61,814 nucleotides of DNA from Chromobacterium haemolyticum DSM 19808. GTDB taxonomy: Bacteria > Pseudomonadota > Gammaproteobacteria > Burkholderiales > Chromobacteriaceae. The notes beneath the pieces are model-generated. The model was not told where the DNA came from and ran no database searches. It saw only the letters and a list, made by a program, of their open reading frames with translations. Location: positions 1 to 61,814 of the forward strand of contig NZ_JONK01000031.1 in the NCBI RefSeq assembly GCF_000711885.1, read 5' to 3'. A program made the position numbers and the translations under genes. The stretch's first letter is position 1, and every line of letters starts with the position of its first letter. This document shows positions 9,944 through 19,142 of the stretch, one piece after another.

Positions 9944-11740
9944 GTGCCAATCAACTTATCGCTACTCTCATCCCGGATCGTGGGCTTGCTCGCGGTCTCG
10001 CTGGCCTGCCTGGGCTTGAGCCTGCCCGCGCACGCCGTCAACCAGGACGACCTGCTGCCGGCGGAGCAAGCCTTCGCCGCCAAGGTTGAACGCGCCGGCG
10101 AACAGCTCAAGCTGACGCTGGACGTGGCTCCCGGTTACTACCTGTACCGCGACCGCACCCAGATCAGCAGCCAGCCGGCCAAGCTGGTGGGCGCGCCGCA
10201 GTTCCCGGCCGGCAAGGAAAAGAACGACCCGTACTTCGGCAAACAAACCGTATTCACCGGCAAGAACGTGATAACGGTGCCGCTGCAAGCCAATGCGCCG
10301 GCAGAGTTTGAGTTGCAAGTACGCCTGCAAGGCTGCGCCGACGCCGGCGTGTGCTATCCGCCTTACACCCACAAGCTCAAAGTGGGCGGCACGCCGTCCG
10401 CCGGCGGCAAGCTGGGCGAATGGCTGTCGGAGGCGCCCCCTCAGGGAAAGTCCCCGGCCGGCAACAATGAGCTGGCAGCCCAGGGTTGGCTGACCACATT
10501 GGGCACCTTTTTGCTGGCGGGCATCGGCATGGCGTTCACCGCCTGCATGTACCCGCTGCTGCCCATCGTCTCCTCATTGATTGCCGGCCAGGGCGCTACC
10601 CTGACCCGCCGCCGCGGCTTCCTGTTGTCCTTCACCTATGTGCAGGGCCTGGCGCTGACTTACACCGTGGTCGGCGTCATCGCCGGCCTCACCGGCGCCT
10701 TGCTCACCGTATGGCTGCAACAGCCGGCGGTGGTGCTGAGCGCCAGCGCGCTGATGGTGGTGTTCGCGCTGTCCATGTTCGATCTGTTCACCATCCAGCT
10801 GCCGTCGGCGTTGCAATCGCGGCTGGCCGACACCTCTAATCATCTGTCCGGCGGCAAATTCGCCACCGTATTCGCGATGGGCGCGCTGTCCGCGCTGATC
10901 ATCGGCCCCTGCGTCGCCCCGCCGCTGGCGCTGGCGCTGGGCTATATCGGCAGCACCGGCGACGCCGTTCTGGGCGGCGCGGCGCTGTACGCGATGGCGT
11001 TGGGCCTGGGCCTGCCGCTGATCCTGATCGGCACCTTCGGCGGCCATGTGCTGCCCCGCGCCGGCGGCTGGATGAAAACAGTCAAAGCCGGCTTCGGCGT
11101 CGTGATGCTGGGCCTGGCCATCTGGCTGGCCACGCCCTTCCTGGCGGGCGCGCTGGTCATGCTGCTGTGGGCCTTGCTGCTGATAGGCAGCGCGGTGTCC
11201 CTGGGCGCGCTGGAGGGGCTGCCGAGCAACGCCGGCGCTCCGCGCCGCTTGGGCAAGGCCGCCGGGGTGGCTCTGCTGCTGATCGGCGCGGCGCAATTGG
11301 CCGGCCTGCTGGCCGGCGCCGACAACCCGCGCTACCCCTTGCGCTGGCTGAGCCAGGGCCAGGCGGAGGCCAAGGCCGCGGCGGTGTTCCAGCCGGTGGC
11401 CAACAGCGCACAACTGGATGCGCTGCTGGCCAAGACCAAGGCGGAGGGCAAGCCGCTGTTGCTGGATTTCTACGCCGACTGGTGCGTGTCCTGCAAGGAG
11501 ATGGAGGCGGAAACCTTCCCGAATCCGGCGGTCGGCCGCCAAATGCAGGGCTATGTGCTGGCCAAGGCCGACGTCACCGCCAACAGCGCGGAGCACCAGG
11601 CGTTGCTCAAGCGTTTCGGCCTGTTTGGCCCGCCGGGCATTATCTTGTTCGACAAACTGGGGCAGGAAGCGGATCGCGTGATCGGTTTCACGCAGGCGGA
11701 AGCCTTCGCCAAGACCCTGGCGACGGTGAATCCGCAATAG
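9944..11740 (+). CDS. dsbD: Thiol:disulfide interchange protein DsbD
   Basis: A 598-residue inner-membrane protein passing electrons from cytoplasmic thioredoxin to periplasmic thiol proteins (DsbC/DsbG, cytochrome c maturation). A signal peptide covers about residues 1-31. The N-terminal periplasmic domain has Cys131 and Cys137 (GCADAGVCYPP). The membrane domain has Cys201 (FTACMYPLLP) and Cys323 (GPCVAPPL). The C-terminal thioredoxin-like domain has Cys514-Val-Ser-Cys517. All six redox cysteines are therefore present. The start is GTG 9944, which places the signal peptide correctly; a ribosome site is weak. A strong terminator follows. Confidence 0.97.
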   Translation: MPINLSLLSSRIVGLLAVSLACLGLSLPAHAVNQDDLLPAEQAFAAKVERAGEQLKLTLDVAPGYYLYRDRTQISSQPAKLVGAPQFPAGKEKNDPYFGKQTVFTGKNVITVPLQANAPAEFELQVRLQGCADAGVCYPPYTHKLKVGGTPSAGGKLGEWLSEAPPQGKSPAGNNELAAQGWLTTLGTFLLAGIGMAFTACMYPLLPIVSSLIAGQGATLTRRRGFLLSFTYVQGLALTYTVVGVIAGLTGALLTVWLQQPAVVLSASALMVVFALSMFDLFTIQLPSALQSRLADTSNHLSGGKFATVFAMGALSALIIGPCVAPPLALALGYIGSTGDAVLGGAALYAMALGLGLPLILIGTFGGHVLPRAGGWMKTVKAGFGVVMLGLAIWLATPFLAGALVMLLWALLLIGSAVSLGALEGLPSNAGAPRRLGKAAGVALLLIGAAQLAGLLAGADNPRYPLRWLSQGQAEAKAAAVFQPVANSAQLDALLAKTKAEGKPLLLDFYADWCVSCKEMEAETFPNPAVGRQMQGYVLAKADVTANSAEHQALLKRFGLFGPPGIILFDKLGQEADRVIGFTQAEAFAKTLATVNPQ

Positions 11741-11785
11741 CGGCAAGCGCCAATTGCATTCACGCTCATTGCATTGCAGAATCAG

Positions 11786-11813
11786 CGGGCCGATCTTTCG
11801 ATCGGCCCGTTTT
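11786..11813 (+). terminator. Intrinsic terminator after dsbD
   Basis: A 10 bp perfect stem CGGGCCGATC/GATCGGCCCG (11786-11795 with 11800-11809), loop TTTC, followed by TTTT. It lies 45 bp after the dsbD stop and ends 17 bp before the next start codon. Confidence 0.85.
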
Positions 11814-11830
11814 CATTTTCCGAGAGCCCC

Positions 11831-12943
11831 ATGGCCATCAATAAAGCGTTCTCCAATGTCAGCATCCTGGCGGTGTTTCAGATCGCCATCATCGCGCTGC
11901 TGGTGATGTCCTGCCTGCGCGTGATCCAACCCTTTCTCGGCGCTCTGACCTGGGCCGCCATCATTGCCATTTCCGCTTGGCCAATGCATTGCCGACTACG
12001 GCAAAAGCTGGGAGAGCGCCACAAATTGGCCGCCCTACTCATCGTGCTGGCGCTGGCCTTGGCCCTGGCCATCCCCATCGGCCTGATGGCGCTGACCCTG
12101 GCCGACACCCTGCCCCACCTGTCCGGCCTCACCCACGACCTGACCCAGTTGACGCTGCCCAACGCGCCTACCTGGCTGGCCAATATCCCGGTAGTGGGCG
12201 AAAGCCTGCAAAAGCTGTGGGGCAGCGTGCAGGCCGACCTGCCCGGCTTCTTCGAGAAAATCCGCCCGGCGGTCAACCAAGGCGCGTTGTGGCTGCTGTC
12301 CGGCGGCGCCAATCTCAGCCTGAGCCTGCTGGAAATCGTGCTGGCCATCATTGTGTCCGGCTTGCTGCTGATCAACGGCGACCGGCTGTGGGACATGGTG
12401 GAGCTGATCGTGATCAAGCTGGGCGGCGCGCCGGCCGGCGAATTGCCGGATGTGATCGCCCGCACCATACGCAGCGTTACCACCGGCGTGGTGGGCACCG
12501 CGCTGGCGCAGACCATCCTGTGCGTGATCGGCCTTTTGATCGCCGGCGTGCCAGGCGCGCTGGTGCTGGGCTTCCTCTGCTTCATTGTCGCGGTGGCGCA
12601 AATGCCCACGCTGATCGTCTGGCTGCCGGCCGCGGCCTGGGTGTTTTACACCGGCAACACCGGCCTTGGCATCTTCCTGCTGGTCTGGGGCTTCTTGCTG
12701 ATCAACACCATAGACAATATTCTGAAGCCCTTGCTGATCAGCCAGGGCGCGCAGATGCCGCTGTCGCTGATCTTTCTGGGCGTAATCGGCGGCCTGATCG
12801 CCTGGGGGGTGATAGGCCTGTTCATCGGCCCCACCCTGCTAGCGGTGGCCTTGACCATGTTGCGCCATTGGCTGCGCCCGGAATGCCCGGAGCCCAAGAC
12901 CGGCGAGGACGACACCTGCGAACAGGCCGGCGCTTCCGAATAA
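11831..12943 (+). CDS. AI-2E family transporter (PerM/YdiK type permease)
   Basis: A 370-residue polytopic membrane protein with about eight helices and the family pattern: an N-terminal helix pair (LAVFQIAIIALLVMSCLRVIQPFLGALTWAA), a central amphipathic region, and the C-terminal FLGVIGGLIAWGVIGLFIGPTLLAVA. Members were named for autoinducer-2 export, but many do other things, including sodium/proton exchange, so the substrate is open. ATG 11831 is chosen over an in-frame start at 11774, because that longer frame would run through the dsbD terminator. Confidence 0.85.
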   Translation: MAINKAFSNVSILAVFQIAIIALLVMSCLRVIQPFLGALTWAAIIAISAWPMHCRLRQKLGERHKLAALLIVLALALALAIPIGLMALTLADTLPHLSGLTHDLTQLTLPNAPTWLANIPVVGESLQKLWGSVQADLPGFFEKIRPAVNQGALWLLSGGANLSLSLLEIVLAIIVSGLLLINGDRLWDMVELIVIKLGGAPAGELPDVIARTIRSVTTGVVGTALAQTILCVIGLLIAGVPGALVLGFLCFIVAVAQMPTLIVWLPAAAWVFYTGNTGLGIFLLVWGFLLINTIDNILKPLLISQGAQMPLSLIFLGVIGGLIAWGVIGLFIGPTLLAVALTMLRHWLRPECPEPKTGEDDTCEQAGASE

Positions 12944-12953
12944 CGCATCAAAA

Positions 12954-13082
12954 GAGGCTGTTGACGATCTGCTACGCGTCGGCGCTGCGGCATTGAAAAC
13001 GGCCTCAAAATGCTCATGCACGTGTGCGCACTCGGCTTTTTCAGCCATTTTCGCTAGCGCTCGCAAAATCGTAAACGCTTTC
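12954..13082 (-). repeat. MITE-like element copy 2 (degenerate)
   Basis: About 129 bp, orientation B (core reads CCTCAAAATGCTCATG on the plus strand). The ends GAGGCTGTTGACGATCT and AAATCGTAAACGCTTTC are recognisable but diverged, and flanking trinucleotides AAA and CAA no longer look like a target duplication. It starts 10 bp after the stop of the AI-2E-family gene and runs directly into the 13082-13123 palindrome. Confidence 0.7.
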
Positions 13083-13123
13083 CAAATACACAAGGGCCCG
13101 CATGCGGGCCCTTGTGTATTTGG
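13082..13123. terminator. 42 bp perfect palindrome, probable bidirectional terminator
   Basis: A perfect 21+21 bp inverted repeat centred on GCATGC, with arms CCAAATACACAAGGGCCCGC and its complement. The GC-rich centre and A/T-rich outer parts fit a two-way terminator between the plus-strand permease and the minus-strand ferredoxin. It touches the right end of repeat copy 2. Confidence 0.7.
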
Positions 13124-13126
13124 CGC

Positions 13127-13462
13127 TCAAAACGCCGGACACTCCACTTCCCAGTCTTCCTCGCTCAGATGCAAATGGCAGGCCAGCCGCCAAGGCCGCG
13201 CTTCGGTCCAGCATTCGCTGGCGGCCAGGGCAGCGTCGATGGCGCCGGCGCGGAGCAACACGTTGCGCTCCTTGCGGCTGGGCCGCTGCTCCGCCTCCGG
13301 TGTCGCCAGCCTCACCTTGCAGGTGCCGCACGTGCCCTGCCCGCAACGCCAATGCAGGGGCACGTCCGCCAGCCGAGCCAGGTCCAGCAGGTTATCGCCA
13401 GCCGCCGCCTGCTGTTCGCCGAGCAGCGCGCCGTTTTCGTCGACGAAACGGATGGTGGGCAC
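13127..13462 (-). CDS. 2Fe-2S ferredoxin
   Basis: A 111-residue plant-type [2Fe-2S] ferredoxin, a small cytoplasmic electron carrier. The cluster ligands are Cys40, Cys45, Cys48 (CGQGTCGTC) and Cys95 (ACHLHLS), the standard C-x4-C-x2-C...C spacing. The start is GTG 13462, 3 bp beyond the stop of moeA, so it is co-transcribed with moeA and mobB. The redox partner is not identified; the context hints at a molybdoenzyme or its maturation, which is inference only. Confidence 0.88.
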   Translation of the reverse strand: MPTIRFVDENGALLGEQQAAAGDNLLDLARLADVPLHWRCGQGTCGTCKVRLATPEAEQRPSRKERNVLLRAGAIDAALAASECWTEARPWRLACHLHLSEEDWEVECPAF

Positions 13463-13465
13463 GAC

Positions 13466-14659
13466 TCACTGCACCAGCGGCAAATAGGGCAGCATATCGC
13501 CGCGCGCCACCGCCTGACCCGGCTCCAAGCGCACCAGGCCGTCAGCCCAGGCGCAGGACATCAGCACGCCGGAACCTTGCTGCGGGTACAGCTCCAGTTG
13601 CCAGCGGCCGTCCACGCACACGCGCCGCACGCGGATGAATTCGCTGCGGCGCGCATCCGGCCGGGTCCAATCAAAAGCCGCCGGATAAGGGCCTTCCGGC
13701 GTCAGCGCCGATACCGGCAGGCCGGCGCGCCGCTCCAGGAAGCCCCTCGCCAACACCTGGAAGGTGACAAAGCCGGACACCGGGTTGCCGGGCAGACCGA
13801 TGAAATCCGCCGGCCCCACCTTGCCGTAGGCCAGCGGCTTGCCCGGCTTGATTGCCAGCTTCCACAGGTCTAGCGAGCCCTCGGCCTCCACCGCGGCCTT
13901 GACGTGGTCTTCCTCACCCACCGACACCCCGCCGCAGGTCATGATCACATCGGCGGCATCCGCTGCGTCGCGCAGCGCCTCCCGCGTGGCGCCAAGAGAA
14001 TCGCGGACAATGCCCAGATCAATCACCTCGCAGCCCAGGCGCATCAGCGCCGGCGCCAGCCAATAACGATTGGAGTTGTAAATCTGGCCGGCGGCCAGCG
14101 GCCGGCCCGGCTCCACCAGCTCGTCGCCGGTGAAGAATACCGCCACCCGCAACGGGCGGAACACCGTCAGCGTCTCCACGCCGATGGACGCAGCCAGACC
14201 GATGTCGGCGGGGTTCAGCACCTTGCCCGCCGGCAGGATTTCCTGACCGGCGCGGATGTCTTCGCCGCGGCGACGGATGTTCTGGCCGGCGCTGGCCGGC
14301 TGGCTGAAACTGACTGCGCCATCGTCGGCCGTTTCGGCCTGCTCCTGCATGATGACGGCGTCGGCGCCGGGCGGAATGGGCGCGCCGGTGAAAATGCGCG
14401 CCACGCTGCCGGCGGCCAGCGCTTGCGGCACGCTGCCGGCCGGCACTCGCTGCGACACCGGCATCGCCGCGGTTTGCTCCGCGGCGCGCAAGGCGTAGCC
14501 GTCCATAGCGCTATTGTCGTGCGGCGGCACATCCAGCGTGGCCAGCACCGGCTCGGCCAGCACGCGGCCGGCCGCGGCCAGCAGTTCGACTTGTTCAGTG
14601 GCGGCCAGCGGCTGGGCGCGTTGCAGCAGCCAGTCGCGGGCTTGTTCAAAGCTCAGCAT
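13466..14659 (-). CDS. moeA: Molybdopterin molybdenumtransferase MoeA
   Basis: A 397-residue enzyme that inserts molybdate into adenylylated molybdopterin. Family landmarks are VPPHDNSAMDGYAL (about residues 44-57), GAPIPPGADAVIMQE, RRRGEDIRAGQEIL, and the nucleotide/MPT-binding TCGGVSVGEEDHVK, followed by GLPGNPVSGFVTF. Full length for the family. It overlaps the end of mobB by 14 bp, indicating coupled translation, and is followed by the ferredoxin gene. Confidence 0.96.
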   Translation of the reverse strand: MLSFEQARDWLLQRAQPLAATEQVELLAAAGRVLAEPVLATLDVPPHDNSAMDGYALRAAEQTAAMPVSQRVPAGSVPQALAAGSVARIFTGAPIPPGADAVIMQEQAETADDGAVSFSQPASAGQNIRRRGEDIRAGQEILPAGKVLNPADIGLAASIGVETLTVFRPLRVAVFFTGDELVEPGRPLAAGQIYNSNRYWLAPALMRLGCEVIDLGIVRDSLGATREALRDAADAADVIMTCGGVSVGEEDHVKAAVEAEGSLDLWKLAIKPGKPLAYGKVGPADFIGLPGNPVSGFVTFQVLARGFLERRAGLPVSALTPEGPYPAAFDWTRPDARRSEFIRVRRVCVDGRWQLELYPQQGSGVLMSCAWADGLVRLEPGQAVARGDMLPYLPLVQ

Positions 14660-15152
14660 GGGACAGGTCCAATCTTGAAATCAGGAAGGCGGCGACAGCG
14701 TCGGCGTCGTCGCGGTGAAACCAGGGGATGTCCAGCGCCTGCGGCAAGTCGCCGACCACGGCCAGCACTTGCGGATCGACCGGATGCAAGGCCGGCGCGG
14801 CCAAAGCGCTGTTAACCACTTCTATCTTGGGAATGGCTTCCTGTTTGAAGCCTTCGGCCAGGACCAGGTCGCAGGGGCCCAGCATGGCCAGGTGGGCGGC
14901 CAACGGCAGCTCGTTGCTGTCCGCCAGTTCCTCCACCAGCATACGGCGCCGGGCCGAGGCCAGCAGCACTTGCGCCGCGCCGGCCTGGCGGTGGCGCCAG
15001 CTATCCTTTCCCGGGGTGTCCCAGTCCACATCGTGGTGAGTGTGCTTGATCACGGCGACGCGCAGGCCGCGCGCCGTCAGCCGGGGAATCAGTTTTTCCA
15101 GCAAGGTGGTCTTGCCGCTGCCGGAATAGCCGGCGAAACCCAACACGCGCAT
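14646..15152 (-). CDS. mobB: Molybdopterin-guanine dinucleotide biosynthesis adapter protein MobB
   Basis: A 168-residue GTP-binding protein that assists MobA in making the guanine dinucleotide form of the molybdenum cofactor. The P-loop GYSGSGKTT lies at residues 8-16, followed by KHTHHDVDWDTPGKDSWRHRQAGA, a diagnostic MobB stretch. First gene of mobB-moeA-ferredoxin. A stem-loop (15180-15203) lies just upstream of it in the transcript direction. Confidence 0.94.
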   Translation of the reverse strand: MRVLGFAGYSGSGKTTLLEKLIPRLTARGLRVAVIKHTHHDVDWDTPGKDSWRHRQAGAAQVLLASARRRMLVEELADSNELPLAAHLAMLGPCDLVLAEGFKQEAIPKIEVVNSALAAPALHPVDPQVLAVVGDLPQALDIPWFHRDDADAVAAFLISRLDLSHAEL

Positions 15153-15179
15153 GGCGCAGACGCCCCCATAAAGATTCAG

Positions 15180-15203
15180 GCGGCCATGATAGCATGGCCG
15201 CCC
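15180..15203. other. Inverted repeat upstream of mobB
   Basis: A 10 bp perfect stem GGCGGCCATG/CATGGCCGCC around ATAG. It lacks a T-run on either side, so it is either a hairpin in the mobB leader or an operator-like dyad. The function cannot be told. Confidence 0.4.
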
Positions 15204-15238
15204 GCGGGCTTGACTCCTACCAAAGAGCTAGCCGCCTA

Positions 15239-15377
15239 GAGCGTGTTTACGATCTTGCCGGCTAGAGAGAGACAGGCGAAAACAGCTGAGAAAGCGGAAT
15301 GCGCATCCAGTCCATGAGCGTTTCGAAGACGGTTTTAACGCCGTATCGCCCAAGCGCAACAGACTTTGAACAGGCTC
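15239..15377 (+). repeat. MITE-like element copy 3 (chimeric ends), abutting a stop codon
   Basis: 139 bp, orientation A. The left end GAGCGTGTTTACGATCT belongs to the ACGATCT subtype; the right end AGACTTTGAACAGGCTC belongs to the AAAGTCT subtype. Flanks are CTA and TTA, not identical. The right TTA (15378-15380) is the complement of the TAA stop of the small minus-strand gene 15378-15590. Confidence 0.83.
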
Positions 15378-15590
15378 TTAGGCCGCATGAGCTAGCTTGC
15401 TGGCGGGCTCCGGTGTTTCAAAACGTTTCCAGTCCACGATCATCACCTGGGTCAGCCCGCAGTCTACCGCCAGCTGCGCCTCGATTTCCTCCAGCACCTG
15501 ATGGCAATGGATCACGCCGTTGATCACCACTTCGGCCCGGCGCATCACGCTGTCGTCCGGCGTGACAAACCATATGCAGTAATGGCCCAT
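15378..15590 (-). CDS. Small conserved-looking protein of unknown function
   Basis: A 70-residue protein beginning MGHYCIWFVTPDDSVMRRAEVV, mixed alpha/beta in character, with two cysteines and no membrane segment. I do not recognise the family. ATG 15590 is chosen over one 8 codons upstream because GGGGGAG stands 5 nt before it, an unusually strong ribosome site that supports real expression. The stop codon is fused to the edge of repeat copy 3. Confidence 0.6.
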   Translation of the reverse strand: MGHYCIWFVTPDDSVMRRAEVVINGVIHCHQVLEEIEAQLAVDCGLTQVMIVDWKRFETPEPASKLAHAA

Positions 15591-15645
15591 ATTCGCTCCC
15601 CCAGGTGGTTTCATCGCGACGACAAGCGCATTTGGCCATCGTCAA

Positions 15646-16137
15646 CTACAAATATCGTCCCAGTTGCCGCCAAACTTCAAGTTTTCTGTCAAACGACAGG
15701 GTATGCGCCGGGCTGGAGGATGGCAAGGCCAGGATGTCCAGGGCCAGCCCGTCCAGCTGTCCGGCCGCGCGCGCGGCGGTGGCGCCGTTGAAAGCGGCCG
15801 CGCGCAGCCGCGGCAGGCTTTGCGCCAGCTCGCGCAAATCGTTGGACTGCTGATCGCGGATGTCTGCGTCCAGGCTGCCCCGGCGCCGTGCGCTGGCAAT
15901 CACGTCCCAGAGCGCCACGCCGGCCTGCTGCAGCGCCTCCAGGCGCTCGGCGTAGGCCAGTTCGACCAAGCGCCGGCCAGTGATGGCCTGCATCAGCGGC
16001 CAGAATTGATTGCGGGGGTGAGCGTAGTACTGGCCGGCCTGCAAGGAGGCGTCGCCGGGCAAGGAACCCAGCACCAGCACGCGGGCGTCCGGCCTCGCTA
16101 CCGGCGGGAAGCAGGATTTGGCGCCCTCGCCGCTCAA
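15646..16137 (-). CDS. DNA-deoxyinosine (hypoxanthine) glycosylase, UDG superfamily
   Basis: A 163-residue protein with the pattern [30 protein letters not shown], typical of the hypoxanthine-DNA glycosylase branch of the uracil-DNA glycosylase superfamily, and a C-terminal LPSSSPAHT in place of the usual HPSP-type motif. It would excise deaminated adenine from DNA. Its start overlaps the rnhB stop by 4 bp, so it is the last gene of the lpxD-fabZ-lpxA-lpxB-rnhB operon. The exact base preference is inferred from family memory. Confidence 0.82.
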   Translation of the reverse strand: MSGEGAKSCFPPVARPDARVLVLGSLPGDASLQAGQYYAHPRNQFWPLMQAITGRRLVELAYAERLEALQQAGVALWDVIASARRRGSLDADIRDQQSNDLRELAQSLPRLRAAAFNGATAARAAGQLDGLALDILALPSSSPAHTLSFDRKLEVWRQLGRYL

Positions 16138-16736
16138 AACAACTGCCCCTGCTGGCGCGCCAGCCAGGCTTTGACCGGACCAAAGCTCTTGCGGTGAGCC
16201 GTCAAGGCGCCGTGCCGTTCCAGCGCGGCCAGGTGTTCCGCGGTGGGGTAACCCTTGTGGCGAGCGAAGCCGTATTGCGGATAGAGAGCGTCCAGGGCCA
16301 CCAGTTCGGCATCACGCGCGGTTTTGGCCAGAATGGAGGCCGCGGAGATGGCCGCCACCTTGGCGTCGCCCTTGACGATGGCTTCCCCCGGCACCGGCAG
16401 CCCCTTGGGCACACGGTTGCCGTCGATCAGCGCGCGCGTCGCCTGCGGCTGCAGGCCTTGCACCGCGCGTGTCATCGCCAGCATGGTGGCGTGCAGAATA
16501 TTGAGCTTGTCGATTTCCTCGACACTGGCGCTGGCGATGCACCAGGCCAGCGCGTCCCGCTTGATCAACAAGGCCAGCTCGTCCCGGCGGGCCTCGCTCA
16601 GCACTTTGGAGTCCGCCAGGCCGGCGATAGGCTTGGCCGGGTCCAGAATCACCGCGGCGGCGAACACCGCGCCGGCCAGCGGGCCGCGGCCGGCTTCGTC
16701 GACGCCGGCGATCCTCTCCAGATCAAGCCCGCTCAT
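16134..16736 (-). CDS. rnhB: Ribonuclease HII
   Basis: A 200-residue endonuclease that cuts RNA in RNA-DNA hybrids and removes misincorporated ribonucleotides. The family signature [16 protein letters not shown] is at residues 9-24 with catalytic Asp13 and Glu14, and later [15 protein letters not shown] longer open frame continues upstream inside lpxB in another phase, but the real start is ATG 16736, overlapping the lpxB stop by 4 bp. Gene order lpxB-rnhB is common in proteobacteria. Confidence 0.96.
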   Translation of the reverse strand: MSGLDLERIAGVDEAGRGPLAGAVFAAAVILDPAKPIAGLADSKVLSEARRDELALLIKRDALAWCIASASVEEIDKLNILHATMLAMTRAVQGLQPQATRALIDGNRVPKGLPVPGEAIVKGDAKVAAISAASILAKTARDAELVALDALYPQYGFARHKGYPTAEHLAALERHGALTAHRKSFGPVKAWLARQQGQLF

Positions 16737-17905
16737 TGCCGCCCCGCCACCTGCAACACCGCGTCCGCGGCCAGCGCGGCCGTGTCCTGACGCAGCGACT
16801 GATGCAGCTCGGTAAAGGTCTGCACCATCTCGCGGCGCGCGTCCTGATCTTCGTACAGCCTTTGCATCTCCGCCGCCAGCTTGGCCGGCGTGGCCTGTTT
16901 CTGCAGCAGTTCCGGCACCACGAAGCGCCCGCACAGGATATTGGGCAGGCCGACGTAGGGCAGACGGATTTTGCGTTTGACCAGGCGGTAAGTCAGCGCG
17001 GACAGCTTGTAGCTGATCACCATCGGCTTCTTGGTCAGCGCCACTTCCAGCGTGGCGGTGCCGCTGGTGACCAACACCGCGTCGCTGGCGATCATCGCCA
17101 TCTGCGCGTGGCCGAACAGCTTGCGCAAGGGCAGATCCCAGCCCTTGTGACGGGTCAGCATGCGGTCGAACAATTCCATCGTTGGACGCGTGGCCAGCGG
17201 CACCAGGAACTGGGCGTCCGGATAGCTTTTCAGCAGCAACTTGGCGGTTTCGATGTACAGCGGCGCCATGTGCTCCAGTTCGCCGATGCGGCTGCCCGGC
17301 ATCAGGGTGAACACCGGCGCGCGCTGCGGCAGCCCCAGTTGTTCGCGCATCGCGCTCTGGTCCGGCCTCAACGGGATCTCGCTGGCCAACGGGTGGCCGA
17401 CATAGGTCACCGGCACCCCGGCCTGGCGGTACAAGGGAGGCTCCATCGGGAACAAGCACAGCATGTGACTGACGCTGCGGCCTATCTTCTGCACCCGCTC
17501 CGGACGCCAGGCCCAAACCGAGGGGCTGACGTAGTGAACGGTGGGAATGCCGGCGCGTTTGAGCGCGGCCTCCAGATCCAGGTTGAAGTCAGGCGCGTCA
17601 ATGCCGATGAAAACATCCGGCTTCTCCGCAATCAGGCGGTCGCGCAGGGTACGGCGGATGCGCAGCAGCTCCGGCAAACGCTTGAGCACTTCGGCGTAGC
17701 CCATCACCGCCAGCCGGCTTTGCGGCGCATGGCTGACGAAGCCCCTGGCTTCCATCCGCGGGCCGCCGATGCCGGCGAACTCGATGTCGGGATAGCGCGC
17801 CAGCAGCGCATCCATCAGGTGGGCGGCAAGAAGGTCGCCAGAGGCTTCCCCAGCCACCATGGCGACCTTCAGTGCCCGCTTGCTTTTAAACAAAGTGTCG
17901 GGCAT
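16733..17905 (-). CDS. lpxB: Lipid-A-disaccharide synthase
   Basis: A 390-residue glycosyltransferase (GT19) joining UDP-2,3-diacylglucosamine and lipid X to form the lipid A disaccharide at the inner membrane. Recognisable are [16 protein letters not shown] near the N-terminus, [32 protein letters not shown] and [10 protein letters not shown]. Normal length. It follows lpxA by 5 bp. Confidence 0.97.
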   Translation of the reverse strand: MPDTLFKSKRALKVAMVAGEASGDLLAAHLMDALLARYPDIEFAGIGGPRMEARGFVSHAPQSRLAVMGYAEVLKRLPELLRIRRTLRDRLIAEKPDVFIGIDAPDFNLDLEAALKRAGIPTVHYVSPSVWAWRPERVQKIGRSVSHMLCLFPMEPPLYRQAGVPVTYVGHPLASEIPLRPDQSAMREQLGLPQRAPVFTLMPGSRIGELEHMAPLYIETAKLLLKSYPDAQFLVPLATRPTMELFDRMLTRHKGWDLPLRKLFGHAQMAMIASDAVLVTSGTATLEVALTKKPMVISYKLSALTYRLVKRKIRLPYVGLPNILCGRFVVPELLQKQATPAKLAAEMQRLYEDQDARREMVQTFTELHQSLRQDTAALAADAVLQVAGRQ

Positions 17906-17910
17906 GGATC

Positions 17911-18687
17911 TTAGCGAATGATGCCTCTGGCGGACTGGCCAAAGAAGCGGGTGAACGGCGCCAGCTCGTCGTGGCCGACGGCGGCCTCCTCCAGGATGGC
18001 GGCCTTGGCGTCTTCGAAGGGCAGACCCTGGCGGTACAGCGTCTTATAAGCGCCACGCACGCGGCGGATCTGCTCTGCGCTGAAACCCCGGCGTCTCATG
18101 CCTTCGGCGTTGATACCGGAGGGCACAGCGCGGTTGCCGTGGGCAGTCACAAATGGCGGGATGTCCTGAGCCACGGCGCTGGCGAAAGCGGTCATCGCGT
18201 GCTCGCCAATAATGACGAATTGGTGCACGCTGGTGAAACCGCCCAGGAACACCCAGTCGCTGATATGTACGTGACCGGCCAGCGTAGCGTTATTGGCCAG
18301 GATGGTATGGCTGCCCACCTGGCAGTCATGCGCTATGTGCACATAGGCCATCACCCAGTTTTCATTGCCCACGCGGGTCACGCCACCATCCTGCACCGTA
18401 CCGGTATTAAAGGTGCAAAATTCGCGGATGGTGTTGTTGTCGCCGATTTCCAGGCGGGTCGGCTCGCCAGCGTACTTCAGGTCTTGCGGTATGGCGCCCA
18501 GCGAGCAGAACTGGAAGATGCGGTTGTTCTTGCCGATGGTGGTGTACCCTTCGATCACCACATGGGGACCAACCCAGCTGCCGCTGCCGATGCTGACGTT
18601 GGGGCCGATGATGGAGTAAGGACCGATCTCGACGTCGTCGGCGATCCGGGCCTTGGGGTCGACGATGGCGGTTGGATGGATGGCCAT
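17911..18687 (-). CDS. lpxA: UDP-N-acetylglucosamine acyltransferase
   Basis: A 258-residue left-handed beta-helix acyltransferase, first enzyme of lipid A synthesis, transferring 3-hydroxyacyl from ACP to UDP-GlcNAc. It begins [23 protein letters not shown] and shows hexapeptide repeats; the catalytic His region is [13 protein letters not shown]. Start ATG 18687 has GAGGTG before it and fits the family; an upstream in-frame start is rejected because it lies inside fabZ. fabZ ends 2 bp upstream. Confidence 0.97.
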   Translation of the reverse strand: MAIHPTAIVDPKARIADDVEIGPYSIIGPNVSIGSGSWVGPHVVIEGYTTIGKNNRIFQFCSLGAIPQDLKYAGEPTRLEIGDNNTIREFCTFNTGTVQDGGVTRVGNENWVMAYVHIAHDCQVGSHTILANNATLAGHVHISDWVFLGGFTSVHQFVIIGEHAMTAFASAVAQDIPPFVTAHGNRAVPSGINAEGMRRRGFSAEQIRRVRGAYKTLYRQGLPFEDAKAAILEEAAVGHDELAPFTRFFGQSARGIIR

Positions 18688-18689
18688 GA

Positions 18690-19142
18690 TCACACCTCGC
18701 GCTTGGCGCACATGATTTCGGCTTCGCAAGCCAGCTGGCCGTCCACCAGCGCGCGGGCGGAGTACTTGCCGATGCCGCGCTTGCTGGTGATCAGTTCCAC
18801 TTCGAAGGTCAGTTGATCGCCCGGCACCACTTGGCGCTTGAAACGGGCGTTGTCGATGCCGACGAAGAAATACAGCTCGTTCTCGGCGCGCTCGCCCTGG
18901 CTGCGGATGGCCAGGATGCCGGCGGCCTGAGCCATCGCCTCGATGATCAGCACGCCCGGCATCACCGGATACTGCTCGAAGTGGCCAACGAAGAACGGTT
19001 CGTTGATGGTGACGTTCTTCAGCGCCTTGATGCGTTTGTTTTCCTCGAATTCGGTGACACGGTCCACCAGCAGGAAAGGATAGCGATGCGGCAGATAGCG
19101 CATGATTTCGCGGACATCAATGGTGATGGCGTGTTCAGACAT
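18690..19142 (-). CDS. fabZ: 3-hydroxyacyl-ACP dehydratase FabZ
   Basis: A 150-residue hotdog-fold dehydratase of type II fatty acid synthesis. The motif [13 protein letters not shown] is at residues 17-29, and the catalytic pair lies in [21 protein letters not shown] (shown in two parts: His54, Glu68). It overlaps the lpxD stop by 8 bp. Its position between lpxD and lpxA links fatty acid elongation with lipid A synthesis, as in most proteobacteria. Confidence 0.97.
   Translation of the reverse strand: MSEHAITIDVREIMRYLPHRYPFLLVDRVTEFEENKRIKALKNVTINEPFFVGHFEQYPVMPGVLIIEAMAQAAGILAIRSQGERAENELYFFVGIDNARFKRQVVPGDQLTFEVELITSKRGIGKYSARALVDGQLACEAEIMCAKREV

Noticed and set aside
16737-17516. Long N-terminal extension of rnhB
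   Set aside because: The open frame continues upstream through lpxB in another phase; RNase HII begins at ATG 16736, which gives the normal length and overlaps the lpxB stop.
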